A stretch of DNA of 64,000 bases from Massilia terrae. GTDB taxonomy: Bacteria > Pseudomonadota > Gammaproteobacteria > Burkholderiales > Burkholderiaceae_D. Every line of letters begins with the position of its first letter. Positions within the stretch are counted from its first letter, which is position 1. The translations under genes and the position numbers were made by a program. Shown here in pieces: positions 17,313-26,882 of this stretch. The stretch is taken from contig NZ_JANUGU010000001.1 of assembly GCF_024753145.1 (NCBI RefSeq), positions 372,001 to 436,000 on the forward strand, read 5' to 3'. A model generated the notes under the pieces. It had not been told where the DNA came from, did not search any database, and saw nothing but the letters and a program-made list of their open reading frames with translations.

Positions 17313-18614
17313 TCAGGCGCCCGCGAGGGCCGGGCGGGCGGTCGTGGGGGCGGTGCCGGCGTAGCGGAACACCGCCAGGTCGCTGGCATCGATGGCGGGG
17401 GACTTGTTGCTCACGAGGTCGGCGATCACGCTGGCGGACCCGCAAGCCATCGTCCAGCCGAGCGTGCCGTGGCCGGTGTTGAGGAACAGGTTGCGCAGCG
17501 GCGTCGCGCCCACGATCGGGGTGCTGTCCGGGGTCATCGGGCGCAGGCCGGTCCAGAAAGTGGCCTGCTTGACGTCGCCGCCTTCCGGGAACAGGTCGTT
17601 CACCACCAACTCCAGCGTTTCGCGGCGGGCCGGGTTGAGGGTTTTGCTGTAGCCCGAGATCTCGGCCATGCCGCCGACGCGGATCCGGTCGTCAAAGCGG
17701 GTGACAGCTACCTTGTAGGTTTCGTCCAGAATGGTCGATGCCGGCGCCATCTCCGCATTCGTGATCGGCACCGTGATCGAATAGCCCTTGAGCGGGTAAA
17801 CGGGAACCGGGAACTGGTCCTTCAGCAGCAGGCGCGAATAGCTGCCCAGTGCGAGCACATAGCGGTCGGCCGTGAAGGAGCCCTTGTCGGTGCAGACGCT
17901 GGTGACTTCGCCGTTGTCGATGTCCAGCCGGCGAATCTCCGTGTCGAACACGAAGCGCACCCCGAGTTCCTTCGCCATCTGCGCGAGGCGGGTGGTGAAC
18001 AGCTGGCAGTCGCCGGTTTCGTCGTTGGGCAGGCGCAGGCCGCCGACCAGTTTGTCCTTCACCTTGGCCAGCGCCGGCTCGGCCTGGGACAGCTGTTCGC
18101 GCGTCAGCAGTTCATATGCCACGCCGGCCTGCTTGAGCACCTCGATGTCCTTGGCTGCGCTATCGAACTGCTGGCGGGTGCGGAACAGCTGCAAGGTGCC
18201 TTGCTGGCGGCCTTCGTAGGCGATGCCGGTTTCCTGGCGCAGCTGGCGGATGCAGTCGCGGCTGTACTCGGCGAGGCGCACCATGCGCTCCTTGTTGATG
18301 GCATAGCGCTCACCCGAGCAGTTGCGGTACATCTCCCACATCCACTGCAGCTGGAACAGCGAGCCATCCGGGCGGATGGCCAGCGGGGCGTGGCGCTGGA
18401 ACAGCCACTTGAAGGCCTTCAGCGGTACGCCCGGAGCCGCCCAGGGCGAGGCGTAGCCGGGGGAGATCTGGCCGGCGTTGGCAAAGCTCGTTTCAAGGGC
18501 CGGACCGGGTTGACGGTCGATGACCGTGACCTGGTGGCCTGCCTTCGCCAGATAGTAGGCGGTCGTCACGCCGACCACGCCGCTGCCCAGCACCAAAACC
18601 CGTTTTGCGCCCAT
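17313..18614 (-). CDS. dadA: D-amino acid dehydrogenase small subunit
   Basis: This 433-residue FAD enzyme oxidises D-alanine to pyruvate and ammonia and passes electrons to the respiratory chain. The N-terminal dinucleotide fold is [21 protein letters not shown] followed by [28 protein letters not shown], which is diagnostic of DadA. The C-terminal FAD contact [14 protein letters not shown] is intact. It heads a leftward operon with the racemase and diverges from an Lrp-type gene, as in other dad loci. Confidence 0.96.
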   Translation of the reverse strand: MGAKRVLVLGSGVVGVTTAYYLAKAGHQVTVIDRQPGPALETSFANAGQISPGYASPWAAPGVPLKAFKWLFQRHAPLAIRPDGSLFQLQWMWEMYRNCSGERYAINKERMVRLAEYSRDCIRQLRQETGIAYEGRQQGTLQLFRTRQQFDSAAKDIEVLKQAGVAYELLTREQLSQAEPALAKVKDKLVGGLRLPNDETGDCQLFTTRLAQMAKELGVRFVFDTEIRRLDIDNGEVTSVCTDKGSFTADRYVLALGSYSRLLLKDQFPVPVYPLKGYSITVPITNAEMAPASTILDETYKVAVTRFDDRIRVGGMAEISGYSKTLNPARRETLELVVNDLFPEGGDVKQATFWTGLRPMTPDSTPIVGATPLRNLFLNTGHGTLGWTMACGSASVIADLVSNKSPAIDASDLAVFRYAGTAPTTARPALAGA

Positions 18615-18652
18615 CGCTGTCCCCGTTCTGTATTTGTTCGGTAAAGATTGCT

Positions 18653-18683
18653 ATATTATCGGCATCTGATCAGTAATTGATGC
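18653..18683 (-). promoter_or_regulatory. dadA promoter -10 box with adjacent Lrp-type dyad
   Basis: On the minus strand TAATAT (18658-18653) is a good -10 box, but no good -35 box is found 16-18 bp upstream. At that place there is an inverted repeat GCATC-N12-GATGC (18662-18683) containing TGATCA. A weak -35 overlapped by a dyad suggests activation by the divergent Lrp-family regulator. Confidence 0.45.
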
Positions 18684-18713
18684 TGTTATTGACTTCATTT
18701 TTGGTGAAAATTA

Positions 18714-19199
18714 ATGCGCACTCAAAAAGAGTCGAGCCGGGTGCTCGACAAGATCGACCTGCATATCCTCTCGATACTGCAGAGCGATGGACGAATCGTC
18801 ATGAAGGACCTGGCCGAGCAGGTCGGATTGACGCTGACGCCGTGCATCGAGCGCGTCAAACGGATGGAGCGCGATGGCGTCATCAGCGGCTATCACGCGC
18901 GTGTCGCGCCACAGGCGCTGGGCCTGCAGATCCTCGTGTTCGTCGAAATCACGCTGCATCAGAAGTCCGAGAAGGCGTTCGAACGCTTCCGGCGCGCCAT
19001 GCTGGCGATTCCGGAAGTGATGGAATGCCACCTGGTGTCCGGCGATTTCGACTACCTGATCAAGGCGCGAATCCCGGAGATGACGGAGTATCGGCGCCTG
19101 CTGGGCGAGATCCTGCACGTGGCGGACGGCGGCCAGTCCAAGAGTTATGTTGTGATGGAGGAAGTAAAGGAAACGCTGGCGCTGTCGGTCGAGCGTTAG
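18714..19199 (+). CDS. dadR: Lrp/AsnC-family regulator of the dad operon
   Basis: The protein has 161 residues, with an AsnC-type helix-turn-helix (about 10-60, LDKIDLHILSILQSDGRIVMKDLAEQV) and a C-terminal RAM ligand domain with GDFDYLIKARIPEM. It diverges from dadA by 99 bp. Local Lrp-type activators of this layout respond to L-alanine and switch on dadAX, so DadR is a fair name, though other Lrp regulators look alike. It converges with the DUF2970 gene, sharing a hairpin. Confidence 0.85.
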   Translation: MRTQKESSRVLDKIDLHILSILQSDGRIVMKDLAEQVGLTLTPCIERVKRMERDGVISGYHARVAPQALGLQILVFVEITLHQKSEKAFERFRRAMLAIPEVMECHLVSGDFDYLIKARIPEMTEYRRLLGEILHVADGGQSKSYVVMEEVKETLALSVER

Positions 19200-19203
19200 C
19201 TCC

Positions 19204-19235
19204 CGGGCCAAATGACGCGAATGATCATTTGCCCG
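19204..19235. terminator. Hairpin between convergent dadR and DUF2970 genes
   Basis: CGGGCCAAATGA (19204-19215) pairs with TCATTTGCCCG (19225-19235) with a single-base bulge and a 9-nt loop. It lies just after the dadR stop and covers the DUF2970 stop codon. There is no strong T-run, so bidirectional termination is likely but weakly supported. Confidence 0.45.
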
Positions 19236-19425
19236 ATACCGCGAGTTGCACCGCCAGCAGCAGCAAGCCGATGAACATGGCCACCCCGACCAAGGCCGCA
19301 AGCAGCATGTGGACCGGATCGATGGCGCCCTCGGCGTCGACGTCGAAGTCCTTCTTGCGCCGCAGCCCGATGAAGGACCAGCCGACCGCCTTCAGCGTTT
19401 CGAAAAATGAACGTTTGCTTTCCAT
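19225..19425 (-). CDS. DUF2970 family small membrane protein
   Basis: This 66-residue protein opens with SFFETLKAVGWSFIGLRRKKDFD and ends with one membrane helix (LLAALVGVAMFIGLLLLAVQLAV). That is the pattern of DUF2970, small inner-membrane proteins of betaproteobacteria and relatives with no known function. ATG 19425 is preceded by AAGGAG. It diverges from the MocR-type gene and may share its control region with direct repeats at 19484-19529. Confidence 0.88.
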   Translation of the reverse strand: MESKRSFFETLKAVGWSFIGLRRKKDFDVDAEGAIDPVHMLLAALVGVAMFIGLLLLAVQLAVSGK

Positions 19426-19483
19426 GGCACGCTCCTTTGCTCGTGTGGATTTATGCGAGGGTTGCATGCATACTAGGCGCAAG

Positions 19484-19529
19484 CAAGATCCATACATCGA
19501 CATAGAATGGCCCAGACAAGATCCATACA
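19484..19529. promoter_or_regulatory. Two identical 13-bp direct repeats, probable MocR operator
   Basis: CAAGATCCATACA occurs at 19484-19496 and again at 19517-19529. The start-to-start distance is 33 bp, close to three helical turns. MocR regulators such as GabR and PdxR bind pairs of direct repeats spaced in this way. The second copy lies inside the first codons of the MocR gene, which points to autoregulation. Confidence 0.65.
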
Positions 19530-20910
19530 GAATGCGGATTTGAGTCATGCATGGCTGGCCGGCCTGGAGCATCGAACAGGCCCGCGCTACCTGCTGATCG
19601 CCGATGCACTTGAACGCGCGATGTTCGAGGGTCAGCTCAATCCGGGCGACCGCCTGCCGCCGCAGCGAGAGCTGGCGGCGAGGCTCAAGGTCGACCTGAC
19701 CACCATCACGCGCGCCTACGACGAGGCCAAGCGGCGCAATCTGGTGGAAGGCCGCGGCGCGCGCGGGACGTATGTGTCGGTGCCGAAGGTCGAGCTGGCG
19801 CAGGTGCTGGACCTGAGCATGAACATTCCGCCGCCGCCCGCCGGCGTCGCTTTCGATGACCTGTTGAAGCAGGGCGTCTCGCAAGTGCTGCTCCGCGCCG
19901 ACAACGAGCAGCTGATGACCTACCACCTTGGTGGCGGCAGCGAGGCCGAACGAACCGCGGGCGCCAAGTGGCTCGAACCGATGTTCGGCCGGGTCGACCC
20001 GGAGCACATCGTGGTGTGCCCCGGCGCGCAGGCCGCGCTGGCGGCGCTGGTCCTGGCGCACTCGGCGCCGGGCGACGTGGTGCTGGCCGAGCCGACCATT
20101 TACCCGGGCCTGCGGGCGGCAGTGGAGCAGTTCGGGCGGCAGCTGGTGTGCGTCGAGACGGATGCCTCCGGCATGCGGCCGGACGCGCTGGCAAAGGCGT
20201 GCGCCAAATACCGGGCGCGCCTCATCTACTTGAATCCGACCTTGCAGAACCCGACCACCGCGACGATGCCGCTGGAACGGCGCAGGGAGATCGCGGCGGT
20301 CGCGGTGAAGCACGGCGCGCGCATCATCGAGGACGATCCGTATTGGCTGTTTGCCGATTCGGCCCCGCCGCCGCTGAGCAGGCTCGCGCCGGACCATGCG
20401 TATTACGTGGCGACGCTGTCGAAGTGCCTGACGCCCGGCCTGCGCGTCGCTTACGTCGTGCTGAAGGATACGCATGAGCGCCAGCGCTTCATCTCTGCGT
20501 TGCGTTCATTCGCCCTGATGTCCGCGCCGCTGACGACCGCGCTGGCGACCCAGTGGATTTTCGACGGCTCGGCGCAACAGCTGTTCGCCGGGGTCAGGAA
20601 AGAGGCCGAAGCACGGCATGGACTGGCCAGCGACATCTTGGCCGGGCGGCCCGATGTGGCCGGGAACGGCCTGCATATCTGGCTGCCGTTGCCCAGCCAC
20701 TGGACCTCATCGGAACTGGCGCGTACCGCCGGCGCGGAAGGCCTGGCGGTGACGCCGGCCGAGGTCTTCAGCGACTCGCCTCACCGTCCCAACGCAATCC
20801 GCATTTCGCTGGGCAGCATCCAGGACCGCAAGCGCCTGGCCGCCGGCCTGCGCCGCCTGTCGCAACTGCTCGCGCAGATGCCGCGTTCGATCAGTGGCCC
20901 CGTAATCTGA
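19507..20910 (+). CDS. MocR-type regulator: GntR winged helix fused to class I aminotransferase
   Basis: The protein has 467 residues. An N-terminal GntR helix-turn-helix (about 25-98, LIADALERAMFEGQLNPGDRLPPQRELA) is followed by a fold-type I PLP domain. The PLP lysine lies in YYVATLSKCLTPGLRVAYV, and the Asp of the cofactor site is in IIEDDPYWLF. MocR proteins sense amino acids or vitamers and rarely catalyse transamination. No clear Shine-Dalgarno precedes ATG 19507, so translation from a very short or leaderless transcript is possible; a TTG at about 19540 is an alternative. Its target could be itself, the divergent DUF2970 gene or lldD downstream. Confidence 0.88.
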   Translation: MAQTRSIQNADLSHAWLAGLEHRTGPRYLLIADALERAMFEGQLNPGDRLPPQRELAARLKVDLTTITRAYDEAKRRNLVEGRGARGTYVSVPKVELAQVLDLSMNIPPPPAGVAFDDLLKQGVSQVLLRADNEQLMTYHLGGGSEAERTAGAKWLEPMFGRVDPEHIVVCPGAQAALAALVLAHSAPGDVVLAEPTIYPGLRAAVEQFGRQLVCVETDASGMRPDALAKACAKYRARLIYLNPTLQNPTTATMPLERRREIAAVAVKHGARIIEDDPYWLFADSAPPPLSRLAPDHAYYVATLSKCLTPGLRVAYVVLKDTHERQRFISALRSFALMSAPLTTALATQWIFDGSAQQLFAGVRKEAEARHGLASDILAGRPDVAGNGLHIWLPLPSHWTSSELARTAGAEGLAVTPAEVFSDSPHRPNAIRISLGSIQDRKRLAAGLRRLSQLLAQMPRSISGPVI

Positions 20911-21050
20911 ATCAGCCACGTCGGTCCCGAGCAGCGTCTGCGCGGCTGCGGATTTCAATCAAGGATATGCTCAGATGAGTGCAACAGGGGCGGTTTCGTG
21001 CTACCGTGCCAAATGGTTACTTTGACTGCTTCACTTCGTTTGTTCCCCAC

Positions 21051-22184
21051 ATGATCATCTCGTCCGCCACCGATTTCCGCGAGGCCGCGCGCCGCAAACT
21101 TCCTCCCTTCCTGTTCCATTACCTGGATGGCGGCGCCGGCGCCGAAGAGACGCTGCGCGCGAACGTGAGCGACCTGCAGGGGATCAAGCTGCGCCAGCGC
21201 GTGCTGCGCGGCTCCGAGGACCTGGACTTGTCGACCGAATGGTTCGGCCAGAGCTATGGTTTGCCGATCGCCCTGGCGCCGGTCGGCCTGGCCGGCATGT
21301 ACGCACGGCGCGGCGAGGTACAGGCGGCGCGCGCGGCGTCCAAGCGCAACATCCCCTTCATCCAGTCGACGGTGTCGGTCTGCCCGCTGTCCGAAGTCGC
21401 GGCTCAGATACCGAACCCGATTTGGTTCCAGCTGTACGTGCTCAAGGACCGCGAATTCATGCGCGACGTGATGCGTCGCGCGCGCGAGCTGGGCGCGACG
21501 ACTCTGGTCTTCACGGTCGACATGCCGGTGCCGGGCGCGCGCTACCGTGATGCGCATAGCGGCATGAGCGGCCCGAATGGTCCTGCGCGGCGCGTGCTGC
21601 AGGCGATGACGCATCCGCGCTGGGCGCTGGACGTCGGCCTCCTCGGCCGCCCGCACGACCTGGGGAACATCTCGGCGTATCGCGGCCATGCGACAGGTCT
21701 GGCCGACTACATCGGCTGGCTGGGCAACAACTTCGACCCGGCGATCGCCTGGAACGACCTGCAGTGGATCCGCGACGAGTGGAAAGGGAAGCTGGTCATC
21801 AAGGGCATCCTCGATCCGGGCGACGCGCTCGACGCACTGGCGTTCGGCGCTGACGGCATCGTGGTTTCGAATCATGGCGGGCGCCAGCTGGACGGTGCGC
21901 TCTCGACGGCGCAGGCGCTGCCCGCGATTGCCAAGGCAGTGCAAGGCAAGATGACCATCTTCGCCGATGGCGGCGTGCGCACCGGCACCGACGTGTTCCG
22001 CATGCTGGCGCTGGGCGCCGATGGCGTGCTGCTCGGCCGCGCCTTCATCTACGCGCTGGCGGTCGCAGGGCAGGCGGGCGTCGAGAAGCTGCTGGCGATC
22101 ATGGAGAAGGACATCCGCACCAATATGGTCCTGACTGGCGTGAAGTCGATCCGCGAAGTTGGGCCGGAGGTGCTGGCGATGTAA
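21051..22184 (+). CDS. lldD: L-lactate dehydrogenase, FMN-dependent (LldD)
   Basis: This 377-residue FMN alpha-hydroxy-acid dehydrogenase is close to E. coli LldD from its first residues ([20 protein letters not shown]) to its end. It oxidises L-lactate to pyruvate at the inner membrane. The catalytic His lies in [15 protein letters not shown], and [14 protein letters not shown] is LldD-specific. ATG 21051 is fixed by alignment with the family, although the preceding bases (TGTTCCCCAC) hold no ribosome site; this is odd for such a gene. No lldP or lldR is adjacent. Confidence 0.95.
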   Translation: MIISSATDFREAARRKLPPFLFHYLDGGAGAEETLRANVSDLQGIKLRQRVLRGSEDLDLSTEWFGQSYGLPIALAPVGLAGMYARRGEVQAARAASKRNIPFIQSTVSVCPLSEVAAQIPNPIWFQLYVLKDREFMRDVMRRARELGATTLVFTVDMPVPGARYRDAHSGMSGPNGPARRVLQAMTHPRWALDVGLLGRPHDLGNISAYRGHATGLADYIGWLGNNFDPAIAWNDLQWIRDEWKGKLVIKGILDPGDALDALAFGADGIVVSNHGGRQLDGALSTAQALPAIAKAVQGKMTIFADGGVRTGTDVFRMLALGADGVLLGRAFIYALAVAGQAGVEKLLAIMEKDIRTNMVLTGVKSIREVGPEVLAM

Positions 22185-22208
22185 GCCGCCGGACGCGGGG
22201 CCGGCGGC
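22185..22208. terminator. GC-rich hairpin between convergent lldD and the FucP-type gene
   Basis: GCCGCCGG (22185-22192) and CCGGCGGC (22201-22208) form a perfect 8-bp stem with an 8-nt loop immediately after the lldD stop. It is placed to end transcription of both convergent genes, though no long T-run follows. Confidence 0.5.
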
Positions 22209-22221
22209 GTAACTTTCGCTG

Positions 22222-23514
22222 TCAGCCCTTGCGTCCGACCGGGCGCGAGCCCCACAGGGCGTAGAACAGTACGTACACGTCGCAGGCGACGGTGAGCAGG
22301 AATGAGGACTGCAGGCCAAAGCTGTCGGCCAGCCAGCCCTGCACGATCACCAGCGCGCCGCCGGCGATCGACATGATCAGCAGGCCCGAGCCTTCTTCCG
22401 TCAATGCGCCAAGACCGCGGATGCCGAGCGTGAAAATGGTCGGGAACATGATCGAGTGGAAGAGGCCGACCGAGATCAGCGCCCACATCGCCACCGGCCC
22501 GGTTGTGGTGGCCGCCGCCAGCATCACCATCCCGGCGCCCAGGCTGGCGCCCGCCAGTACCGCCTCGACCGGCATCCTGCGCATCAGGAAGCTGCCGATG
22601 AAACGTCCAACCATCATCCCACCCCACAGCAGGAAGAGGTAGTGCGAAGCCTGTTCGTGGTTCAGGTTGCCGATTTCCGGCTGCGAGACGAAATTGATGA
22701 ACAGGTTGGCGACGCCGATTTCGGCGATCAGGTAAATGAAGATCGCCGGGACGCCGAACACCAGGTTCCGGTAGCGCCACAGCGAGTGCTTCGAGCGTTC
22801 GAGCTTGGCCATCCTCGTATTCCCCGCGCCAATCGCGGGAAGCGGGAAGCGCGCGATGACGATCGCGAGGACCACCAGCACGCCAGCGACGATCAGGTAG
22901 GGCAGCTGGACCGCCTGCGCATCGGCGAGGCGCTCTGCTTGCGTGAGCACATGGCCCGCCTGCGCGGTGCCGGAACTGGACCGGCCCAGGATCAGGTAGC
23001 CGCCGAACAGCGGCGCGAGCGTCGTCCCCAGCGAGTTAAACGCCTGGACAAGGTTCAGGCGCGCCGATGCCGTCTCCGGCGTGCCAACCAGCGCGACGTA
23101 GGGATTGGCCGCGACCTGGAGCAGGGTGATTCCGCTGGCGATCGTGAACAGGGCGAGCAGCGTGACTCCGTAGGACGGCATGCGCGCGGCGGGAATCATC
23201 ACCAGCGAGCCCAGGGCCATGATGCACAGGCCGATGACGATCGAGCCCTTGTACCCCACGCGTTCGATCAGTTTGGCGGACGGTATCGACGCGACGAAAT
23301 AGGCAATGAACCAGACCGATTCGATCAGCGTCGTCTCGGTATAACTCAAGGAGAATACGCTGCGCAAATGCGGTAGCAGCGTGTTGTTGATGACCGTGAT
23401 GAAGCCCCAGGTGAAGAACAGGCTCGATAACAGCGAGATCGCGGACTTGTAGCTCGCGGCCTCGAAGGACTCGGTTTGGCCTTCGAGGCTTGCATTGATC
23501 ACTGGTGTTGGCAA
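22222..23514 (-). CDS. FucP-type sugar:proton symporter (MFS)
   Basis: The protein has about 430 residues and 12 membrane segments, with the FucP-family pattern FFTWGFITVINNTLLPHLR in helix 1 and ANPYVALVGTPETASARLNLVQAFNSLGTTLAPLFGG in the middle. Relatives import L-fucose, galactose, glucose or other sugars with protons. It is the last gene of a leftward unit with GH106 rhamnosidase, so a sugar released from a rhamnoside (rhamnose or glucose) is a reasonable guess. No ATG is available near the start. TTG 23514 has AGGAG five bases upstream and is preferred over TTG 23529, which overlaps the GH106 stop. Confidence 0.85.
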   Translation of the reverse strand: MPTPVINASLEGQTESFEAASYKSAISLLSSLFFTWGFITVINNTLLPHLRSVFSLSYTETTLIESVWFIAYFVASIPSAKLIERVGYKGSIVIGLCIMALGSLVMIPAARMPSYGVTLLALFTIASGITLLQVAANPYVALVGTPETASARLNLVQAFNSLGTTLAPLFGGYLILGRSSSGTAQAGHVLTQAERLADAQAVQLPYLIVAGVLVVLAIVIARFPLPAIGAGNTRMAKLERSKHSLWRYRNLVFGVPAIFIYLIAEIGVANLFINFVSQPEIGNLNHEQASHYLFLLWGGMMVGRFIGSFLMRRMPVEAVLAGASLGAGMVMLAAATTTGPVAMWALISVGLFHSIMFPTIFTLGIRGLGALTEEGSGLLIMSIAGGALVIVQGWLADSFGLQSSFLLTVACDVYVLFYALWGSRPVGRKG

Positions 23515-23525
23515 GGTGGCTCCTG

Positions 23526-26500
23526 TCAATTTGCAGCGGCGCGCAGGGTGACAGGCCCGATCAGGCCCGATGGACGCAGCGGCGCGTCAGCCTTGTAAGT
23601 CGGGGCGGCGGTGAAGGTGACCTTCGTCGCACCTGGCTGCGCGTCACCCACCAGGCGGTTGATCCACAGGTTGGCGACCCTGACTTCGACGGTATTGGCG
23701 CCTGCGCGGACGAGCGAGCCGATGTCGACCTGGTAGGGCGGCTTCCACGCGATGCCCGCGTCCTTACCGTTGACCAGCACCTGCGCGACGTCGCCGACCT
23801 GGCCGAGGTCCAGCTTGAGCGGGGCGCCAGGCTTCACGCCTGCGGGCAGGGTGAAACTGCTCTGGTAGATCGTCGTGCCGGAGAAGTACTTGACCAGCGG
23901 GTCGTCGCTGCTGGCCAGGGAACCCGGGCGAGCATCAGCGACAGGCGATGGCGCCGCCAGGCCGTCGAAGCGCATCTTCCAGCCGCCGTCCAGCGTGGCG
24001 ACCTGCTTCCATGCCGGAGCCTGAACGGTCACCGCGCTTGCCTTGGCCGGTTTGCGGAACACGACGAAGACCGATTCGTTCGCGTCCAGCGCCAGCGGCA
24101 CGAAGGTTCCGTCCTTGTCGCTGCGATAGCTGGCCGCTTCGCTGCGTCCGGTATCGGCGTGCCAGAATTCGGCCGACTTTCCATGCACATTGAAGCGGGC
24201 CTCGGTATTCAGGGCCTTGCCGGCGCGGTTGGTCACGAAATAGACGTCGCCGTCGCTCAGGCGGCGGTGGACGAACAACACATCGCCATCGCTGCTGAAA
24301 TCGGGTGCCTGGCCGAGCTGCGCGAGTGCGCTTTCCACATCGCGGCTGGCCACCACGCGGCCTTTGCCGACATGGGTGACCAGCGCGCCGCTCCACATGC
24401 GCTTGGCCAGTGTGGCGAAGGTGGATGCATCATCGGCCAGCCCCGGCGCGGCGACCGGCGCCTGCCCGACAATGGTTGCTCCCTGTTCGGCCAGCGCATG
24501 CAGCCGGCGCAGCATGGACAGCGTCATGCGCTGGGTCGATCCGCCGAGGTACAGCACCCGATAGCGCGCGCCGCTGGCCGCAAGCACATCGCCGCCCTTG
24601 ACGGAGAGCTTGTCCAGCACCGCGTCCGCGCTCACGAAATCGTAGGCGTAGCGGCGCGGGGCATCGGCCGGCGGCGCGTGCTTGTACAGCGCAACCAGCG
24701 GCGCTTCCTCGCCGTAGAAGTAGGCGACGTCGGCGTAGAAGCGGCCCTGCTGCAGCAGGTAGCTGCTGCGTGCGATGTAATCCACCCACGGGCGTGCCAT
24801 GCCGGCCCAGGTCTCGTTGCGGTTGAAGTACTGGCCGAAGATCGCCAGCGACAGGCCTGGCTTCTTGTCTTCGCCCAGCGGCTGGTGCACCGACGTGTGG
24901 ATCACCGGCAGGTTCACGCCGCTGGCGAATTCCATGTCGATCATCGGCCGCAGGTCGGAAGGCGCGAAGGCCCACGGCGACATCGCGCTGGTCATGGACT
25001 CGGCCGCGACGAAGTTCTGGCCATAGATGTGCGCCACCGACGCAGCGCCGCGCATGTCGGCGATGGCGGTCGGGTTGGAGCCGAACTCCGGCCGGTAGGC
25101 CCACATCGCCGCCATCGGGACGTCCGTGTGGCTACGCATCGTCATGTCGTCGCCGAGCGTGACACGTGCGCTTTCCAGCGCTTCGCCATACACGCGCATG
25201 CCGTGTTCGTGCGCGACGGTGGCCACGGTCCCGTAGTGTTCACTCGACATGAGGTCAGCCAGCGTGCGGCGGAAATCGTAGAGGAAGGCGTCGGTGCGTG
25301 CGCGGTCGCCGATGACGACGCCGGTCAGGGCAGGCAGCCATGGCCGCGCGTCGTAGCCGCGCAGGCGCTTGAACTGTTCGAGCAGGCGCGGGGTCCAGTT
25401 GGATGCGCCGACCTCGGTGCTGTCGGTGACGATGGCGTGCACGCCCTTGGCCCCGACCCTGTCCTTTCCGGCAGCCTGCTGGTACTTGGACAGGTAGGTC
25501 TCCAGGTAGGTGCGCACGGCCTGGCCGTCGTACTTGTCGACTTCCAGCCCGGTCGCCTCCGCCGTGGCGGGGTGGTTTTCAGTGCCGGTCAGCGAATAGC
25601 CGATGCGGACGATCTTCCAGTTGCCGGCCGGCGGCGTCCAGCGGAGCTTGCCGTCCGCGTCCACCTTGCCGCTCAATTCGACGATGGCGGACGGCGCGAC
25701 GCCGGATTCCTTCGGATCGATGCCCGCGTCGAGCGCATAGTAATCGTCGGCCGTCGCAAAGCCGGCCTTGGTTTCGAACTGGTTGACCTTGGGTTCGCCC
25801 GACAAGCTCAGATGGCTCAGGCGAAGAGGCTTTGGTGCACCGATCGCGCCGAACGGCCCGGTGTCGGCGCCCGGGACCGGCATGAAGGCGGGATTCGGCG
25901 CCGCCGGTTTCGCCTTGATGACCACGCGGAAGTGGGCCGCTGTCACCGGCGCGAATCCGGCGCTGCTGGGGACGAGGGCCAGCGGCAGGTCCGCGACCTT
26001 GCGCCAGGTGGCGCCGTCGTCGCTGGCCTCCAGCACCGGCTGCATGCCGGCGCCGTCAAACAAGGTGGCGGAGCCGGGGACGAAGATGCTGGCCGAGCGC
26101 ACCGTTTGCGGCGAGGGGTAATCGAGCGTGATGATGGCCGGCTTGTCGGGCGTCGGGGAGGGGACCTCCGCAACGGCATCCTCGGTCATGCGGGCCAGCT
26201 TGTCCGCGTCGAGCGTCTTGCCGTCGGTGCGCACGGCTGGCACAGGCAGGGCGGGCGCCGCGAAGGGGTAGGCGAATACCGCGATGTCCGCGCCGTAGCG
26301 GGCGATCTTGTCGGGGCTCGGCCGCTCGCCCATGATGTTCGGCTGGACGAACAGGTCCTGGAACGGGCCGGTCGTGCGCGGCGCCGGTGGCAACTTCACG
26401 CTGAGCGGCCGGCCGCCGCTCACGGTGGTCTCGCTCCACACCAGCTTCTTCATGCCGTCTTCAGGCCGCACCCACGGGCCGCCGGTCTCGCTCCAGCCCG

Positions 26501-26864
26501 GCGACGCGGCGATGCCGAATTCCAGCTTGCGCTGTTCGGCCAGCTGCACCGCAAATTTGAAAGCTTCCGACCAGCCGGGACTCATGTAGGGCAGGCGGGT
26601 GGGGACCAGCTGCGGGGTCATCATCTCGGCGTCGAAGTTCTGCAGGCCGCCAAGCCCGGAGCGCGCCATCCAGTCCAGGTCCTTCTGGATGCCTTCCTTC
26701 GTGATATTCCCGTTCAGCCAGTGCCACCACACGCGCGGTCGCGCGCCTTGCGGAGGATTCTCGAATCCGGCGCCCAGTTGGTCGTTTGCGAAGGCCGGCG
26801 CGAACAGGCAGGCGATGACAGCCGCCAGCGCGGCACGGCGAAAGGAATGGTGTTGTACTGGCAT
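23526..26864 (-). CDS. Secreted GH106-family alpha-L-rhamnosidase
   Basis: The protein has 1112 residues. After a signal peptide (AALAAVIACLFAPAFA near 11-26) it shows the GH106 N-terminal pattern PRVWWHWLNGNITKEGIQKDLDWM and GWSEAFKFAVQLAEQRKLEFGIAASPGWSETGGPWV. The C-terminal beta-sandwich has the LDLGQVGDVAQVLVNGKDAGIAWKPP motif typical of carbohydrate-binding modules in these enzymes. GH106 members remove terminal alpha-L-rhamnose from rhamnogalacturonan or plant glycosides. It stands in a unit with a TonB receptor, a nucleoside-hydrolase-like protein and a FucP carrier, next to a phenolic catabolic operon. The family call is by motif memory; substrate is inferred. Confidence 0.85.
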   Translation of the reverse strand: MPVQHHSFRRAALAAVIACLFAPAFANDQLGAGFENPPQGARPRVWWHWLNGNITKEGIQKDLDWMARSGLGGLQNFDAEMMTPQLVPTRLPYMSPGWSEAFKFAVQLAEQRKLEFGIAASPGWSETGGPWVRPEDGMKKLVWSETTVSGGRPLSVKLPPAPRTTGPFQDLFVQPNIMGERPSPDKIARYGADIAVFAYPFAAPALPVPAVRTDGKTLDADKLARMTEDAVAEVPSPTPDKPAIITLDYPSPQTVRSASIFVPGSATLFDGAGMQPVLEASDDGATWRKVADLPLALVPSSAGFAPVTAAHFRVVIKAKPAAPNPAFMPVPGADTGPFGAIGAPKPLRLSHLSLSGEPKVNQFETKAGFATADDYYALDAGIDPKESGVAPSAIVELSGKVDADGKLRWTPPAGNWKIVRIGYSLTGTENHPATAEATGLEVDKYDGQAVRTYLETYLSKYQQAAGKDRVGAKGVHAIVTDSTEVGASNWTPRLLEQFKRLRGYDARPWLPALTGVVIGDRARTDAFLYDFRRTLADLMSSEHYGTVATVAHEHGMRVYGEALESARVTLGDDMTMRSHTDVPMAAMWAYRPEFGSNPTAIADMRGAASVAHIYGQNFVAAESMTSAMSPWAFAPSDLRPMIDMEFASGVNLPVIHTSVHQPLGEDKKPGLSLAIFGQYFNRNETWAGMARPWVDYIARSSYLLQQGRFYADVAYFYGEEAPLVALYKHAPPADAPRRYAYDFVSADAVLDKLSVKGGDVLAASGARYRVLYLGGSTQRMTLSMLRRLHALAEQGATIVGQAPVAAPGLADDASTFATLAKRMWSGALVTHVGKGRVVASRDVESALAQLGQAPDFSSDGDVLFVHRRLSDGDVYFVTNRAGKALNTEARFNVHGKSAEFWHADTGRSEAASYRSDKDGTFVPLALDANESVFVVFRKPAKASAVTVQAPAWKQVATLDGGWKMRFDGLAAPSPVADARPGSLASSDDPLVKYFSGTTIYQSSFTLPAGVKPGAPLKLDLGQVGDVAQVLVNGKDAGIAWKPPYQVDIGSLVRAGANTVEVRVANLWINRLVGDAQPGATKVTFTAAPTYKADAPLRPSGLIGPVTLRAAAN

Positions 26865-26882
26865 AGGGTCTTCCGATTGAAT

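Noticed and set aside
20975-21025. A 16-codon frame upstream of lldD as a leader peptide
   Set aside because: It has an AAGGA-like site but no codon bias or conserved feature, and its stop is 25 bp before the lldD start. It is only mentioned as a possible explanation for the missing ribosome site.
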